This document shows, in pieces, positions 32,603 through 41,404 of a DNA stretch of 64,000 bases. The position numbers were made by a program, and so were the translations under genes. Below the pieces are notes generated by a model that worked only from the letters and a program-made list of their open reading frames with translations, made no database searches and was not told where the DNA came from. Positions within the stretch are counted from its first letter, which is position 1; each line of letters starts with the position of its first letter. The stretch is from Streptomyces syringium (lineage in GTDB: Bacteria > Actinomycetota > Actinomycetes > Streptomycetales > Streptomycetaceae), in contig NZ_JAGIOH010000001.1 in NCBI RefSeq assembly GCF_017876625.1, positions 4,051,501-4,115,500 of the forward strand. The letters run 5' to 3'.

Positions 32603-32653
32603 GAAGAGGGAGAGGGGAGAGCGGGGGAGGGGGGAGGGAGAGGGGCGGGGAAA
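32603..32653 (+). repeat. Purine-rich tract
   Basis: Fifty-one bases on the plus strand contain only two pyrimidines and several runs of four to six G. It lies in the gap between the SSI gene and tRNA-Ser and could form G-quadruplex or triplex structure. Its function is unknown. Confidence 0.8.
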
Positions 32654-32777
32654 TTGCCAGGGGGAATTGCTTTGCCCAGGAGTCGGGAAGCCCGGTACCG
32701 TAGACCACGATTGGTGGCGAGCCGCTGGGCTGTGTCATCATCGGCACGCACCACCTCACGCATGCGCGGGGTGTGCT

Positions 32778-32867
32778 GGAGGCTTCGCCTAGTCTGGTCT
32801 ATGGCGCCGCACTGCTAATGCGGTTTGGGGTAACCCCCCATCCCGGGTTCAAATCCCGGAGCCTCCG
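32778..32867 (+). tRNA. tRNA-Ser (GCT)
   Basis: A class II tRNA with a seven-pair acceptor stem (GGAGGCT with AGCCTCC), a long variable arm and a GGTTCAAATCC T-arm. The anticodon loop CTGCTAA between CCGCA and TGCGG gives GCT. The discriminator base is G, as expected for Ser. CCA is not encoded. Confidence 0.97.
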
Positions 32868-32874
32868 CTCGCTT

Positions 32875-32916
32875 CAAGAGCCCCGGTCGTCTCGGAAGAG
32901 ACGGCCGGGGCTCTTG
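32875..32916 (+). terminator. Terminator of tRNA-Ser
   Basis: A 19-pair stem with one wobble (32875-32893 with 32898-32916) and a GGAA tetraloop begins eight bases after the tRNA. Confidence 0.85.
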
Positions 32917-33115
32917 CGTATGCGTATGTGCGTGCGGACGGCGGGCGGCCGTCCCCGCCTCTCACCGGTCGCCACGGGAGGGCGCTCCGCCGGTGCTTCC
33001 AGGGGTGTTTGCGCAGGTCAGGCGGGGTGAGGGGAATGGATTTCACGTCGCGGCGCAGTTCATGTAATGTTGTCCACGCAACGCCGACCGGCAAGAAAAA
33101 CCGCCGGGAAGCCGA

Positions 33116-33188
33116 GCGCTCGTAGCTTAACGGATAGAGCACTTGACTACGGATCAAGAGGTTGCAGGTTCGAATCCTGCCGAGCGCA
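33116..33188 (+). tRNA. tRNA-Arg (ACG)
   Basis: The acceptor stem GCGCTCG pairs with CGAGCGC. The anticodon loop CTACGGA between CTTGA and TCAAG gives ACG, the tRNA whose A34 is deaminated by TadA (encoded at 47851-48339). The T-arm contains GGTTCGAATCC. Confidence 0.97.
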
Positions 33189-33235
33189 CAGCCGAGGGAC
33201 CGGTACCCACTTGTTGGATCCGGTCTTTCGACCGT

Positions 33236-33309
33236 CGCGGGGTGGAGCAGCTCGGTAGCTCGCTGGGCTCATAACCCAGAGGTCGCAGGTTCAAATCCTG
33301 TCCCCGCTA
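33236..33309 (+). tRNA. Initiator tRNA-fMet (CAT)
   Basis: The anticodon is CAT in loop CTCATAA. Three G-C pairs precede the anticodon loop and position 1 (C) is unpaired with U at position 72, both hallmarks of an initiator tRNA. CCA is not encoded. Confidence 0.95.
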
Positions 33310-33316
33310 CTTTGAT

Positions 33317-33350
33317 CACAGGTCCGGCACCTCAGGGTGCCGGACCTGTG
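33317..33350 (+). terminator. Terminator after the initiator tRNA
   Basis: Perfect 15-base arms (33317-33331 and 33336-33350) with a TCAG loop begin eight bases after the tRNA. Confidence 0.85.
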
Positions 33351-33387
33351 GCATTTCCGGGGACGGACGGGGGCGGCCGGAGTGGAC

Positions 33388-34287
33388 GTGGCGGATGACG
33401 AGAACGTGGCCCGCTTCTGGCGGGAGCTGGGGCTGCCGGGCCTGATCGACATCCATACGCACTTCATGCCCGAGCGGGTGCTCGCGAAGGTATGGGCCTA
33501 CTTCGACGCCGCCGGCCCGCTCACAGGCCGCCCCTGGCCCATCGCCTACCGGCACGCGGAGAGCGAGCGGCTCGCGGTGCTGCGCGGCTTCGGCGTACGG
33601 GCCTTCACCTCGATGATCTATCCCCATAAGCCGGGCATGGCCGCCTGGCTGAACGGCTGGGCGGCGGACTTCGCAGCCCGCGTCCCCGACTGCCTGCACA
33701 CCGCGACGTTCTTCCCCGAGCCCGGCGCCGGCCGCTATACGGCCGAGGCCCTGGACGCGGGCGCGCGGATCTTCAAGTCGCATGTGCAAGTGGGCGCCTA
33801 CGACCCGGGCGACCCGCTGCTGGACGACGCCTGGGGGCAGCTCGCCGACGCCGGGACGCCCGTGGTCACGCACTGCGGCTCCGGCCCGGTGCCCGGCCCG
33901 CACACCGGGCCGGAGCCCGTGGCCCGGCTGCTGGCCCGGCATCCGCGGCTGCGGTTGGTGATCGCGCACATGGGGATGCCGGAGTACACGGACTTCCTGG
34001 ACCTGGCCGAGCGGTACGAGGGCGTCCACCTGGACACGACGATGGCGTTCACGGACTTCTCCGAGAGCACCGCGCCCTTCCCGTCCGCCGAGCGGCCGCG
34101 GCTGGCGGCGCTCGGCGACCGGATCCTCTTCGGCAGCGACTTCCCCAACATCCCCTACGGCTACGCGCACGCGCTCGACGTCCTGACCGGCCTGGGCCAG
34201 GACGACGGCTGGCTGCGCGGCGTGTGCCACGACAACGCTGCGCGGCTGTTCGGTCTGCCGGGCCGCCTGCCGCGGGCGGGCTCCTAG
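33388..34287 (+). CDS. Amidohydrolase (TIM-barrel, metal-dependent)
   Basis: The 299 aa enzyme shows the amidohydrolase-2 pattern: DIHTHFMPERV with the first metal-binding HxH, THCGSG, VIAHMGMPE with the His ligands, and FGSDFPNIPYG with the catalytic Asp near the C-terminus. Members include decarboxylases and hydrolases of aromatic acids and lactones. The start is uncertain: GTG 33388 is placed five bases after GGAG, and GTG 33382 is in frame just before it. It is divergent from nothing and convergent with an F420-type oxidoreductase. Substrate unknown. Confidence 0.85.
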   Translation: MADDENVARFWRELGLPGLIDIHTHFMPERVLAKVWAYFDAAGPLTGRPWPIAYRHAESERLAVLRGFGVRAFTSMIYPHKPGMAAWLNGWAADFAARVPDCLHTATFFPEPGAGRYTAEALDAGARIFKSHVQVGAYDPGDPLLDDAWGQLADAGTPVVTHCGSGPVPGPHTGPEPVARLLARHPRLRLVIAHMGMPEYTDFLDLAERYEGVHLDTTMAFTDFSESTAPFPSAERPRLAALGDRILFGSDFPNIPYGYAHALDVLTGLGQDDGWLRGVCHDNAARLFGLPGRLPRAGS

Positions 34288-34342
34288 GGCGCACCCGGCG
34301 GTCGGTGCCTGGTTGCCGCTGCCCGGCCGGCGCCGGCGGCGG

Positions 34343-34410
34343 TGGCGCCCTGCGGGCGCGTCCTCGAGCGCCGGACGGGCTCGATGTGGCCGATGCGGGT
34401 GCGTATCCAG
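34343..34410. repeat. Intergenic palindromic repeat, copy B
   Basis: GGCGCCCTGCGGGCGCGTCC and GCCGGACGGGCT match copy A in inverse order, followed by a degenerate CCAGCCCGCC arm. It lies between the convergent amidohydrolase and oxidoreductase genes. Confidence 0.7.
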
Positions 34411-34425
34411 CCCGCCGGACTCGGC

Positions 34426-35310
34426 CTAGCGGCCTAGCGGCAGCGCCTCGGCGAGTGTTCGCCACTCGGGGCGCGGCAGGGCGGTCATGCCGCCCTGGGA
34501 CTCGGGGCGGACGACCTGGACGGCGAGGTGGTCGGCGCCGGCCGCGAAGAACTCGTCCGCCTTCGCCCGCACCGCCGCGGCGTCGCCGAGGGCGAAGACC
34601 GCGTCGAGCAGCCGGTCGCTGCCGTTGCCCGCGAAGTCCTCCTCGGTGAAGCCGAGCCGCAGCAGGTTGTTGGTGTAGTTCGGCATCGGCAGATAGAAGG
34701 CGAGATAGGCGCGGGCGGTCTCGCGGGCGCGGGTGAGGTCGTCGTCGAGGACCACCTTCAGCTCCGGCGCGAGGAGCACGCCCTCGCCCAGGGCCTCGCG
34801 GGCCCGGGCGGTGTGCTCGGCGGTGACGAGATACGGCAGGGCGCCCGCCGCGCGGTCGCGGGCGAGGCGGACCATCTTCGGCCCGAGGGCCGCCAGCATG
34901 CGCCGCCCGGCGGGCAGCGGCACGGGGGCGGCGTCCAGCGCGTCCAGGTACTCCTTCATCGCGGAGTACGGCTTCTTGTACCCGTCGACCATGTGGCCGT
35001 GGCTGACACCCAGGCCGAGGACGAAGCGCTCCCGGTCGGCGGGGGCGAGCGCCGCGTACTGCGCGGCGACGTCCGTCGCCTCGTGCTGCCAGATCGACAG
35101 GATGCTGGTGCCGACGCCCACCCGCTTCGTGGCGGCCAGCAGTTGCGCCGCCTCGTCCACGCGGGCGTTGCCGCCGAGCCAGATCGTGCCGTAGCCCAGC
35201 TCGTCCAACTCGGCTGCCGTCTCGTGTACTTCTGCGGACTTCTCCGCGTCGTCCGAGCGGAGCGCGGTGCTCCAGATGCCGATCCTGCCAAGATCCGTGG
35301 TGAGTGCCAT
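34426..35310 (-). CDS. LLM-class F420-dependent oxidoreductase
   Basis: The 294 aa luciferase-like protein begins TDLGRIGIWS and includes GYGTIWLGGN, VGVGTSILSIW and FVLGLGVSHG, the conserved strands of the LLM barrel used by actinobacterial F420-dependent family proteins (TIGR03620-like). It probably reduces or oxidises a xenobiotic or metabolite with coenzyme F420. The ATG at 35310 gives the family's usual short N-terminus; ATG 35334 is an alternative. Neither has a strong ribosome-binding site. Confidence 0.85.
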   Translation of the reverse strand: MALTTDLGRIGIWSTALRSDDAEKSAEVHETAAELDELGYGTIWLGGNARVDEAAQLLAATKRVGVGTSILSIWQHEATDVAAQYAALAPADRERFVLGLGVSHGHMVDGYKKPYSAMKEYLDALDAAPVPLPAGRRMLAALGPKMVRLARDRAAGALPYLVTAEHTARAREALGEGVLLAPELKVVLDDDLTRARETARAYLAFYLPMPNYTNNLLRLGFTEEDFAGNGSDRLLDAVFALGDAAAVRAKADEFFAAGADHLAVQVVRPESQGGMTALPRPEWRTLAEALPLGR

Positions 35311-35414
35311 GCGCCCGTCAACCGGAGGTGTCATCCGGTTATTCCCGGGATTCTCAGACGATTCACAGAGGACGGAAAGGGGCCTCTCACGGGCCGGGGC
35401 CACTCTCGGGACCC

Positions 35415-36173
35415 ATGACCACCACCACACCGCACGGGCGGGCCGAGCTGACGCACGACGACGGAAGTGCCGTACGGGTGCTGGTCGTCGACGACGAGGC
35501 GCCGCTGACGGAGCTGCTGACCATGGCCCTGCGCTACGAGGGCTGGGACGTGCGGACCGCGGCCGACGGGGCGACGGCGCTGCGCCGCGCCCGGGAGTTC
35601 CGGCCGGACGCCGTCGTGCTGGACGCGATGCCGCCCGACGCCGACGGGCTGTCCCTCCTGGGGCGGCTGCGGCGCGAACACCCCGACCTGCCCGTGCTCT
35701 TCCTGACGGCGAAGGGCTCCGCGGACCGCGTCGCCGGGCTCACGGCGGGCGGCGACGACTACGTCACCAAGCCCTTCGGCCTGGAGGACGTCGTCGCCCG
35801 GCTGCGCGGACTGCTCCGCCGGTCGCGGGCCGCCGCGCCGCACAGCGATTCCGTGCTGACCGTCGGGGACCTGGTGCTGGACGAGGACAGTCACGAGGTG
35901 ACCCGGGGCGGCACGGAGATCCGGCTGACGGCCACCGAGTTCGAGCTGCTGCGGTTCCTGATGCGCAACCCGCGGCGGGTGCTCAGCAAGCCGCAGATCC
36001 TCGACCGGGTGTGGTCCTACGAGTTCGGCGGCCGGGCCAATGTTGTGGAGCTCTACATCTCCTATCTGCGCCGGAAGATCGACGCCGGCCGCGAGCCGAT
36101 GATCCACACCCGGCGCGGCGTCGGCTATCTGATCAAGCCCGCGCCCGCGCTCGCCGAGGCCGCACCGAAATAA
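35415..36173 (+). CDS. OmpR-family response regulator (orphan)
   Basis: The 252 aa protein has a receiver domain (VLVVDDEAPL, phospho-Asp in VVLDAMPPD, Lys in YVTKPF) and a winged-helix Trans_reg_C domain (LTATEFELLRFLMRNP, GYLI end). The ATG at 35415 follows GGGACC. No histidine kinase gene is adjacent; the next gene is an MFS exporter. It may be an orphan, or its kinase may lie elsewhere. It could regulate the divergent F420-type oxidoreductase, which is an inference from position only. Confidence 0.92.
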   Translation: MTTTTPHGRAELTHDDGSAVRVLVVDDEAPLTELLTMALRYEGWDVRTAADGATALRRAREFRPDAVVLDAMPPDADGLSLLGRLRREHPDLPVLFLTAKGSADRVAGLTAGGDDYVTKPFGLEDVVARLRGLLRRSRAAAPHSDSVLTVGDLVLDEDSHEVTRGGTEIRLTATEFELLRFLMRNPRRVLSKPQILDRVWSYEFGGRANVVELYISYLRRKIDAGREPMIHTRRGVGYLIKPAPALAEAAPK

Positions 36174-36176
36174 TTC

Positions 36177-36210
36177 CTTGTACGGCGTAGAAGGGCTCTT
36201 GTACGGTGTA
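36177..36210 (+). promoter_or_regulatory. Promoter with repeated CTTGTACGGYGTA element
   Basis: CTTGTACGG[C/T]GTA occurs at 36177-36189 and 36198-36210, exactly 21 bases apart. TTGTAC in the first and TACGGT in the second could be -35 and -10 with an 18-base spacer. The repeat suggests a repressor site, probably for the TetR protein encoded after the exporter. Confidence 0.6.
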
Positions 36211-36249
36211 TGACGCTACTAGTCGCACACCGCACCAAGGGAGCCCGTC

Positions 36250-37788
36250 ATGACGGCGACGACCGCCGCCCAGCGCGACGCCGGAGACCGGAAACCGCAG
36301 CGTCATCCCACCCGTTGGGTGATTCTCGGCGTCATCTGCCTCGCCCAGCTCACCGTCCTCCTCGACAACACCGTCCTCAATGTCGCGATCCCCTCCCTCA
36401 CCGAGGAGATGGGCGCCGCGACCTCCGACATCCAGTGGATGATCAACGCCTACTCGCTGGTCCAGGCCGGTCTGCTGCTCACCGCGGGCAGCGCCGCCGA
36501 CCGCTACGGGCGCAAGAAGCTGCTCGCGCTCGGCCTCGCCCTCTTCGGGATCGGCTCGCTGCTCGCCGGGCTGGCCGAGACCACCGGACAGCTGATCGCC
36601 GCCCGCGCGGGCATGGGCGTCGGCGGCGCACTGCTGATGACCACCACGCTGGCCGTCATCGTCCAGGTCTTCGACGAGGACGAGCGAGCCAAGGCCATCG
36701 GCCTGTGGGGCGCGGTGAGTTCGCTCGGCTTCGCCGCCGGGCCGCTCGTCGGCGGGGCGATGCTCAACCACTTCTGGTGGGGCTCGATCTTCCTGATCAA
36801 CGTGCCGGTGGCGCTGCTGGGGCTCGTCGCCGTGCTCAAGCTCGTACCGGAGTCCAAGAACCCCACCGGGGACCGCCCGGACCTGCTCGGCGCGCTGCTC
36901 TCCACCATCGGTATGACCTGCGTCGTCTTCGCGATCATCTCCGGCCCGGAGCACGGCTGGACGTCCGGGCGGGTGCTGCTCTCGGCGGGCATCGGCGTGA
37001 TCGCGCTCGCCCTCTTCGCCCTGTGGGAGCGGCGCGTCCCCTTCCCCATGCTGGACATGCACTTCTTCCGCAACCGCCGCTTCGTGGGCGCCGTCGCGGG
37101 CGGCATCCTCGTCGCCTTCGGCATGGGCGGCTCGCTCTTCCTGCTCACCCAGCACCTGCAACTCGTCCTCGGCTACGACCCCTTGGCCACGGGCCTGCGG
37201 ATGTCGCCGCTGGCGCTGGTCATCGTCGCCCTCAACCTCACCGGCGTGGGCGCCCGGCTGCTGCCCAGGCTCGGCACCCCGACGCTGATCATCGGCGGCA
37301 TGAGCATGCTGTCCGCCGGGCTCGCGGCCATCGCGGTCCTCGGCGCGCACGGCTACGGGGGCATGCTGCTCGGTCTGGTCATGATGGGCACCGGCATCGC
37401 GTTTTCGATGCCCGCCATGGCAAACGCGATCATGTCCGCGATCCCGCCGGAGAAGGCGGGCGTCGGCGCGGGCGTCAACGGCACGCTCCAGGAGTGCGGC
37501 AACGGCCTGGGCGTCGCGGTGCTCGGTGCGGTCCTCAACTCGCGCTTCGCGGCCCTCGTCCCGGCCGTCGCCGCCGGGGCGGGCTCGCTGCCCGCCGCGC
37601 TGGCCTCGGCCCGTACGGACGCGGAGCGGACCGCGATCGAGGACGCCTTCGCGGGCGGTGTGCAGACCAGCCAGCTGGTCGGCGCGGCCGCGGTGCTCGC
37701 GGGCGGCATCGTCGCGGCGGTGCTGCTGCGCCGCGCGGAGCGGGCCACGCCGGACGCCGCCGCGGCCGGGGCGGGCGCGGCCGCGTAG
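36250..37788 (+). CDS. MFS drug exporter, DHA2 (EmrB/QacA) family
   Basis: The 512 aa membrane protein has about 14 hydrophobic segments. LLDNTVLNVAIPSLTEEMG (motif D1) and GSAADRYGRKKLL (motif A) are clear. The ATG at 36250 closely follows a promoter with repeated operator-like elements. A TetR gene follows 84 bases downstream on the same strand, so exporter and repressor likely form one autoregulated unit. The substrate is unknown. Confidence 0.92.
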   Translation: MTATTAAQRDAGDRKPQRHPTRWVILGVICLAQLTVLLDNTVLNVAIPSLTEEMGAATSDIQWMINAYSLVQAGLLLTAGSAADRYGRKKLLALGLALFGIGSLLAGLAETTGQLIAARAGMGVGGALLMTTTLAVIVQVFDEDERAKAIGLWGAVSSLGFAAGPLVGGAMLNHFWWGSIFLINVPVALLGLVAVLKLVPESKNPTGDRPDLLGALLSTIGMTCVVFAIISGPEHGWTSGRVLLSAGIGVIALALFALWERRVPFPMLDMHFFRNRRFVGAVAGGILVAFGMGGSLFLLTQHLQLVLGYDPLATGLRMSPLALVIVALNLTGVGARLLPRLGTPTLIIGGMSMLSAGLAAIAVLGAHGYGGMLLGLVMMGTGIAFSMPAMANAIMSAIPPEKAGVGAGVNGTLQECGNGLGVAVLGAVLNSRFAALVPAVAAGAGSLPAALASARTDAERTAIEDAFAGGVQTSQLVGAAAVLAGGIVAAVLLRRAERATPDAAAAGAGAAA

Positions 37789-37871
37789 GCCGCCCCCACG
37801 TCGCGGCCGGGTCCCTGGCCTGGGCATAGCATCGGTTACGTACCACCGGCGCAGGAAAAGGAGAGCGCGTC

Positions 37872-38705
37872 ATGACGAGCGGGAAGCGCGCCGGAAGCCC
37901 CCGGGCCAGTGTCTGGCTGGCGGCGGAGCCGGCCCCGAAGCGCAAGGCGGAGCAGGCGGAGCGCAAGCAGGGCGAGGGCCATGAGCAGCGGCCCGGGGCG
38001 CTCGACCGGCAGCGCATCGTCGAGGCCACGGTCCGGCTGCTGGACGCCGACGGGCTGGCCAAGTTCTCCATGCGGCGGCTGGCGGACGAGCTGGACGTGA
38101 CCGCCATGTCGGTCTACTGGTACGTCGACAGCAAGGACGACCTTCTCGAGTACGCCCTCGACGAGGTGTGCGGCGAGATGGTCGTCCCCGATCCGGCCGC
38201 CGAGGGCGGGGACTGGCGCGATCAGCTGCGCGCGCTCGCCGTCGAGTACCGCAACATGCTCGTCGCCCACCCGTGGATGCCCTCCCTGCTGGGCAGCTAC
38301 CTCAACATCGGCCCGCGTTCGATGGCCTTCTCCGACGCCATCCTCGCGGTGATGCGGCACAGCGGGGTGCCGAGGGAGGGCATGACCGGCGCCCTCTCGG
38401 CGGTCTTCCAGTTCGTCTACGGCTTCAGCGCCATCGAGGGACAGTTCAAGGAGCGCTGCCGGGGCACGGGGCTGACCGAGGACGAGTACTACCGCCAGGT
38501 CATCACCACGGTGAAGGACCGCCCGGACTTCGCTGAGCAGCACCCCGAGGCGCTGGCGATGACCGAGGAAATGGCCGGGACGACGCTCGCCGAGGCGCGG
38601 GAGCGGGACTTCGGCTTCGCCCTGGACACGGTCATCGCGGGCATCGAGGTCATGCGGGACCGGGCGGCTGCCATGAGCGACCGGGCGGGTTCGGGGCGTT
38701 CCTGA
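37872..38705 (+). CDS. TetR-family repressor with TetR_C_1-type ligand domain
   Basis: The 277 aa regulator has a basic N-terminal extension of about 40 residues, then a TetR HTH (FSMRRLADELDVTAMSVYWYV) and a long C-terminal domain of the tetracycline-repressor type. The ATG at 37872 follows AAAGGAG. It lies downstream of a DHA2 exporter, its probable target through the repeated element at 36177-36210. The N-terminal extension is unusual and could be over-predicted. Confidence 0.9.
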   Translation: MTSGKRAGSPRASVWLAAEPAPKRKAEQAERKQGEGHEQRPGALDRQRIVEATVRLLDADGLAKFSMRRLADELDVTAMSVYWYVDSKDDLLEYALDEVCGEMVVPDPAAEGGDWRDQLRALAVEYRNMLVAHPWMPSLLGSYLNIGPRSMAFSDAILAVMRHSGVPREGMTGALSAVFQFVYGFSAIEGQFKERCRGTGLTEDEYYRQVITTVKDRPDFAEQHPEALAMTEEMAGTTLAEARERDFGFALDTVIAGIEVMRDRAAAMSDRAGSGRS

Positions 38706-38706
38706 A

Positions 38707-38800
38707 GGACGGGCTGGGTGGGGCTGACCTCAGCCCCTTCCAGCCCGTCCGGCGTTTGAGGACGCACCCGCAGGGTGCTTGTCGGCGCAGGTGGCAGAAC
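38707..38800. repeat. Intergenic palindromic repeat, copy C
   Basis: GGACGGGCTGG and CCAGCCCGTCC arms (38707-38717 and 38740-38750) enclose a second stem (GGGGCTGA with TCAGCCCC). The shared GGCGTTTGAGGACGC and a CACCCGCAGGGTG hairpin follow. It lies between convergent tetR and MFS genes. Confidence 0.8.
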
Positions 38801-38987
38801 GGGCCGGTAGCCGAAGATCTGCCACATACGCCGAGGGGCCCCGATGGGTGGCGTGCAGGCCGTCCCCTGCCTGTGCGCACACCCCCACCGGGGCCCGTCG
38901 TCCGGGACCGTCCATGCCGTTCAGGTCCCGGTGCCGGCGTCCGGGGGCGCGTATCCGCTCGAGCCGCGCCCCCGCCGCCGGGGTCTG

Positions 38988-40634
38988 TCAGTCGCGGGCC
39001 GCCGCCGTCGCGGGCGCGGCGTCGGCCGGTGCCGGTTCGGCCGACGGGTGCCCGCCGGGCCGGCTCTTGAGCGCGACCTCCTTGATGAAGAGGGTCAGGA
39101 TGAAGGCCAGCAGGGCGCAGGGCGCGGCGTAGAGGAAGACGTCGCCGACGCCGTGCCCGTAGGCGCTCTCGATCACCGTGCGGACCGGGGGCGGAAGCTT
39201 GTCCAGGTCGGGGATGCCCCCGCCGCCCGTACCGCCGTGGCCCATCGCCGCGGCGGCCTTGGGGCCGAGGGCGGCCATGCCGTCCTTGACGTAGTCCGTG
39301 ACCCGGTTGCCGAGCACCGCGCCGAGCGCCGAGACGCCCACCGCGCCACCGAGCGACCGGAAGAAGGTGACGACGGAGCTGGCGGCGCCGAGGTCCTCGG
39401 GGGCCACCTGGTTCTGGGCGGCGAGCACGAGGTTCTGCATCATCATGCCGATGCCGAGGCCCATGAGGACCATGTAGACGGCCAGGTGCCAGTACGGGGT
39501 GTCGTACCGCATCGTGCCGAGCAGCCCGAGACCCGCGGTGAGCAGCACACCACCGACGACGACCCAGTTCTTCCAGCGGCCGGTCTTGGTGATGATCTGC
39601 CCGGAGACGGTCGACGAGACGAACAGACCGCCGATCATCGGGATCGTCATCACACCGGACATCGTCGGCGACTCGCCGCGCGCCAGCTGGAAGTACTGCG
39701 AGAAGAAGACCGTGCCGCTGAACATCGCGATACCGACGAAGAGGCTCGCGAGGGAGGACAGGGTGATCGTCTTGTTGCGGAACAGCCGCAGCGGGATGAT
39801 CGGCTCGGCCGCCTTGGACTCGACGTACACGAAGACCGCGCCCAGCAGCACCGAGCCGCCGACCATGGCGTAGGTCTGCCACGAGATCCAGTCGTAGTTC
39901 TTCCCGGCCAGCGTCACCCAGACCAGCAGCAGCGTGACGGCGGCGCTGATGAAGAACGCGCCCAGCCAGTCGACCTTGACGTTCCGCTTCACCACCGGCA
40001 GCTTCAGGGTCTTCTGCAGGACGATCAGCGCGATGACCGCGAACGGCACACCCACGTAGAAGCACCAGCGCCAGCCGAGCCAGCTGGTGTCCGTGATGAC
40101 ACCGCCGAGCAGCGGACCGCCGACGGTCGCGACGGCGAAGGTCGCACCGAGGTAGCCGCTGTAGCGCCCGCGCTCACGCGGGGAGATCATCGCGGCCATG
40201 ACGATCTGGGCGAGGGCCGACAGACCGCCGACGCCGATGCCCTGCACGACACGGCAGGCGATGAGCATGCCGCTGTTCTGCGACAGACCGGCGGCGGCCG
40301 AGCCCAGGACGTAGACGACCAGGGCTATCTGGACCAGCAGCTTCTTGCTGAAGAGATCGGAGAGCTTGCCCCACAGCGGGGTGGACGCGGTCATCGCGAG
40401 GAGCGAGGCCGTGACGACCCAGGTGTAAGAGGACTGGCTGCCGTGGAGGTCGGAGATGATCTCGGGCAGGGCGTTGGAGACGATCGTCGACGACAGGATC
40501 GCGACGAACATGCCGAGCAGCAGCCCGGACAGTGCCTCCATGATCTGCCGGTGGGTCATGGGGGCGTCGGAGCCCTGCGGGTCCCCGGGCTTGGCGTGGC
40601 CGCCCCGCACACCGGCTGGTGTGGTCTTAGCCAT
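38988..40634 (-). CDS. MFS multidrug exporter (DHA2 family)
   Basis: The 548 aa membrane protein shows MFVAILSSTIVSNALPEI (motif D1) and LWGKLSDLFSKKLLVQ (motif A), with about 14 segments and a hydrophilic loop of some 30 residues (GHGGTGGGG, residues near 455) before the last membrane segment. It lies 43 bases downstream of a marR gene on the same strand. Two perfect TTGC-N5-GCAA palindromes precede that operon, so the pair is likely induced when MarR binds a drug. Confidence 0.92.
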   Translation of the reverse strand: MAKTTPAGVRGGHAKPGDPQGSDAPMTHRQIMEALSGLLLGMFVAILSSTIVSNALPEIISDLHGSQSSYTWVVTASLLAMTASTPLWGKLSDLFSKKLLVQIALVVYVLGSAAAGLSQNSGMLIACRVVQGIGVGGLSALAQIVMAAMISPRERGRYSGYLGATFAVATVGGPLLGGVITDTSWLGWRWCFYVGVPFAVIALIVLQKTLKLPVVKRNVKVDWLGAFFISAAVTLLLVWVTLAGKNYDWISWQTYAMVGGSVLLGAVFVYVESKAAEPIIPLRLFRNKTITLSSLASLFVGIAMFSGTVFFSQYFQLARGESPTMSGVMTIPMIGGLFVSSTVSGQIITKTGRWKNWVVVGGVLLTAGLGLLGTMRYDTPYWHLAVYMVLMGLGIGMMMQNLVLAAQNQVAPEDLGAASSVVTFFRSLGGAVGVSALGAVLGNRVTDYVKDGMAALGPKAAAAMGHGGTGGGGIPDLDKLPPPVRTVIESAYGHGVGDVFLYAAPCALLAFILTLFIKEVALKSRPGGHPSAEPAPADAAPATAAARD

Positions 40635-40677
40635 GAACTTCCTTTTCTCTGTCTGAGGGTGGTGCGGGTGGTGCGGG

Positions 40678-41172
40678 TTACGCGGACGTATGGGTGAGGG
40701 AGTCGGCCGGGTGCGGCGCGGACGCGTGCTGGGGAGCGCGCGCCCGGCAGTCGCCGAAGCTCCGGCGCAGGCGTCCGAGCAGCTCCACGAGACGGCCGAC
40801 GTCGTCGTCGGACCAGTCCTCCAGGCAGGAGGCGAGCGCTTGGGTGTACCGCGCCGACACCTCCTCCAGCAGCGCCTCCCCGGCGGGGAGCAGCCGCAGC
40901 AGCCGGGACCTCTTGTCGGCGGGATCCGGCTGCCGGTCGATCCAGCCGCGCTCGGCCGCGTAGGACACGTGCCGGCTGGTCACCGACATGTCGATGGCGA
41001 GCAGCTCGGCGAGCTTGCTCATCCGCATCTCGCCGTACCGGTGGAGCAGGGTGAGCACGATGGCCGAAGCGGGCGAACAGTCGTGCGGAAGTACCCGCGC
41101 CAGATCGCGCTTCACCGCGCCGACGGCGCTGAGCTGCCGGGCGAGCTCCTCGTACTGTTCCTGTGCGGCCAT
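40678..41172 (-). CDS. MarR-family repressor
   Basis: The 164 aa protein has the MarR winged helix (MRMSKLAELLAIDMSVTSRHV, then the wing DPADKRSRLLRLLPAG) between N- and C-terminal dimerisation helices. The DxRS-like DKRSR wing is intact. It is the first gene of an operon with a DHA2 exporter and has two operator palindromes just upstream. Autorepression is the expected mode. Inducer unknown. Confidence 0.93.
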   Translation of the reverse strand: MAAQEQYEELARQLSAVGAVKRDLARVLPHDCSPASAIVLTLLHRYGEMRMSKLAELLAIDMSVTSRHVSYAAERGWIDRQPDPADKRSRLLRLLPAGEALLEEVSARYTQALASCLEDWSDDDVGRLVELLGRLRRSFGDCRARAPQHASAPHPADSLTHTSA

Positions 41173-41191
41173 CGACCCCTCGCTGCCATCG

Positions 41192-41234
41192 GTTGCTTAG
41201 GGCAACGATAGAGGTGGTTGGTTGCCGCAGGCAA
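41192..41234 (-). promoter_or_regulatory. Two MarR operator palindromes
   Basis: GTTGC-N5-GCAAC (41192-41206) and TTGC-N5-GCAA (41222-41234) share a core and a five-base centre; their centres are 29 bases apart, near three helical turns. They lie 20-62 bases before the marR start. Confidence 0.75.
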
Positions 41235-41281
41235 ATGAAAATGGGGTCGTTTCGGGTAAAGCTCACCCCAAGGGTTCGTCA

Positions 41282-41340
41282 AGCCCGTCCGGCGTTTGAG
41301 GACGCGCCCGCAGGGCGCTCGCCGCCGCAGGCGGCAGCCG
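41282..41340. repeat. Intergenic palindromic repeat, copy D
   Basis: AGCCCGTCCGGCGTTTGAGG, then GCGCCCGCAGGGCGC, then GCCGCCGCAGGCGGC and AGCCGAAGATCC. Only the right half of the element is present. It lies between divergent marR and a small membrane protein gene, so it is not confined to terminator positions. Confidence 0.75.
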
Positions 41341-41404
41341 AAGATCCGCCGCGGACACCACCCCGCGCGCGCGAAGCGCAACCGTTTCGCTAGGGTCCTG
41401 GCCT

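Noticed and set aside
33116..33309. tRNA genes as attachment sites of an integrated element
   Set aside because: No integrase, excisionase or duplicated tRNA 3' end is found nearby, and the flanking genes look chromosomal.
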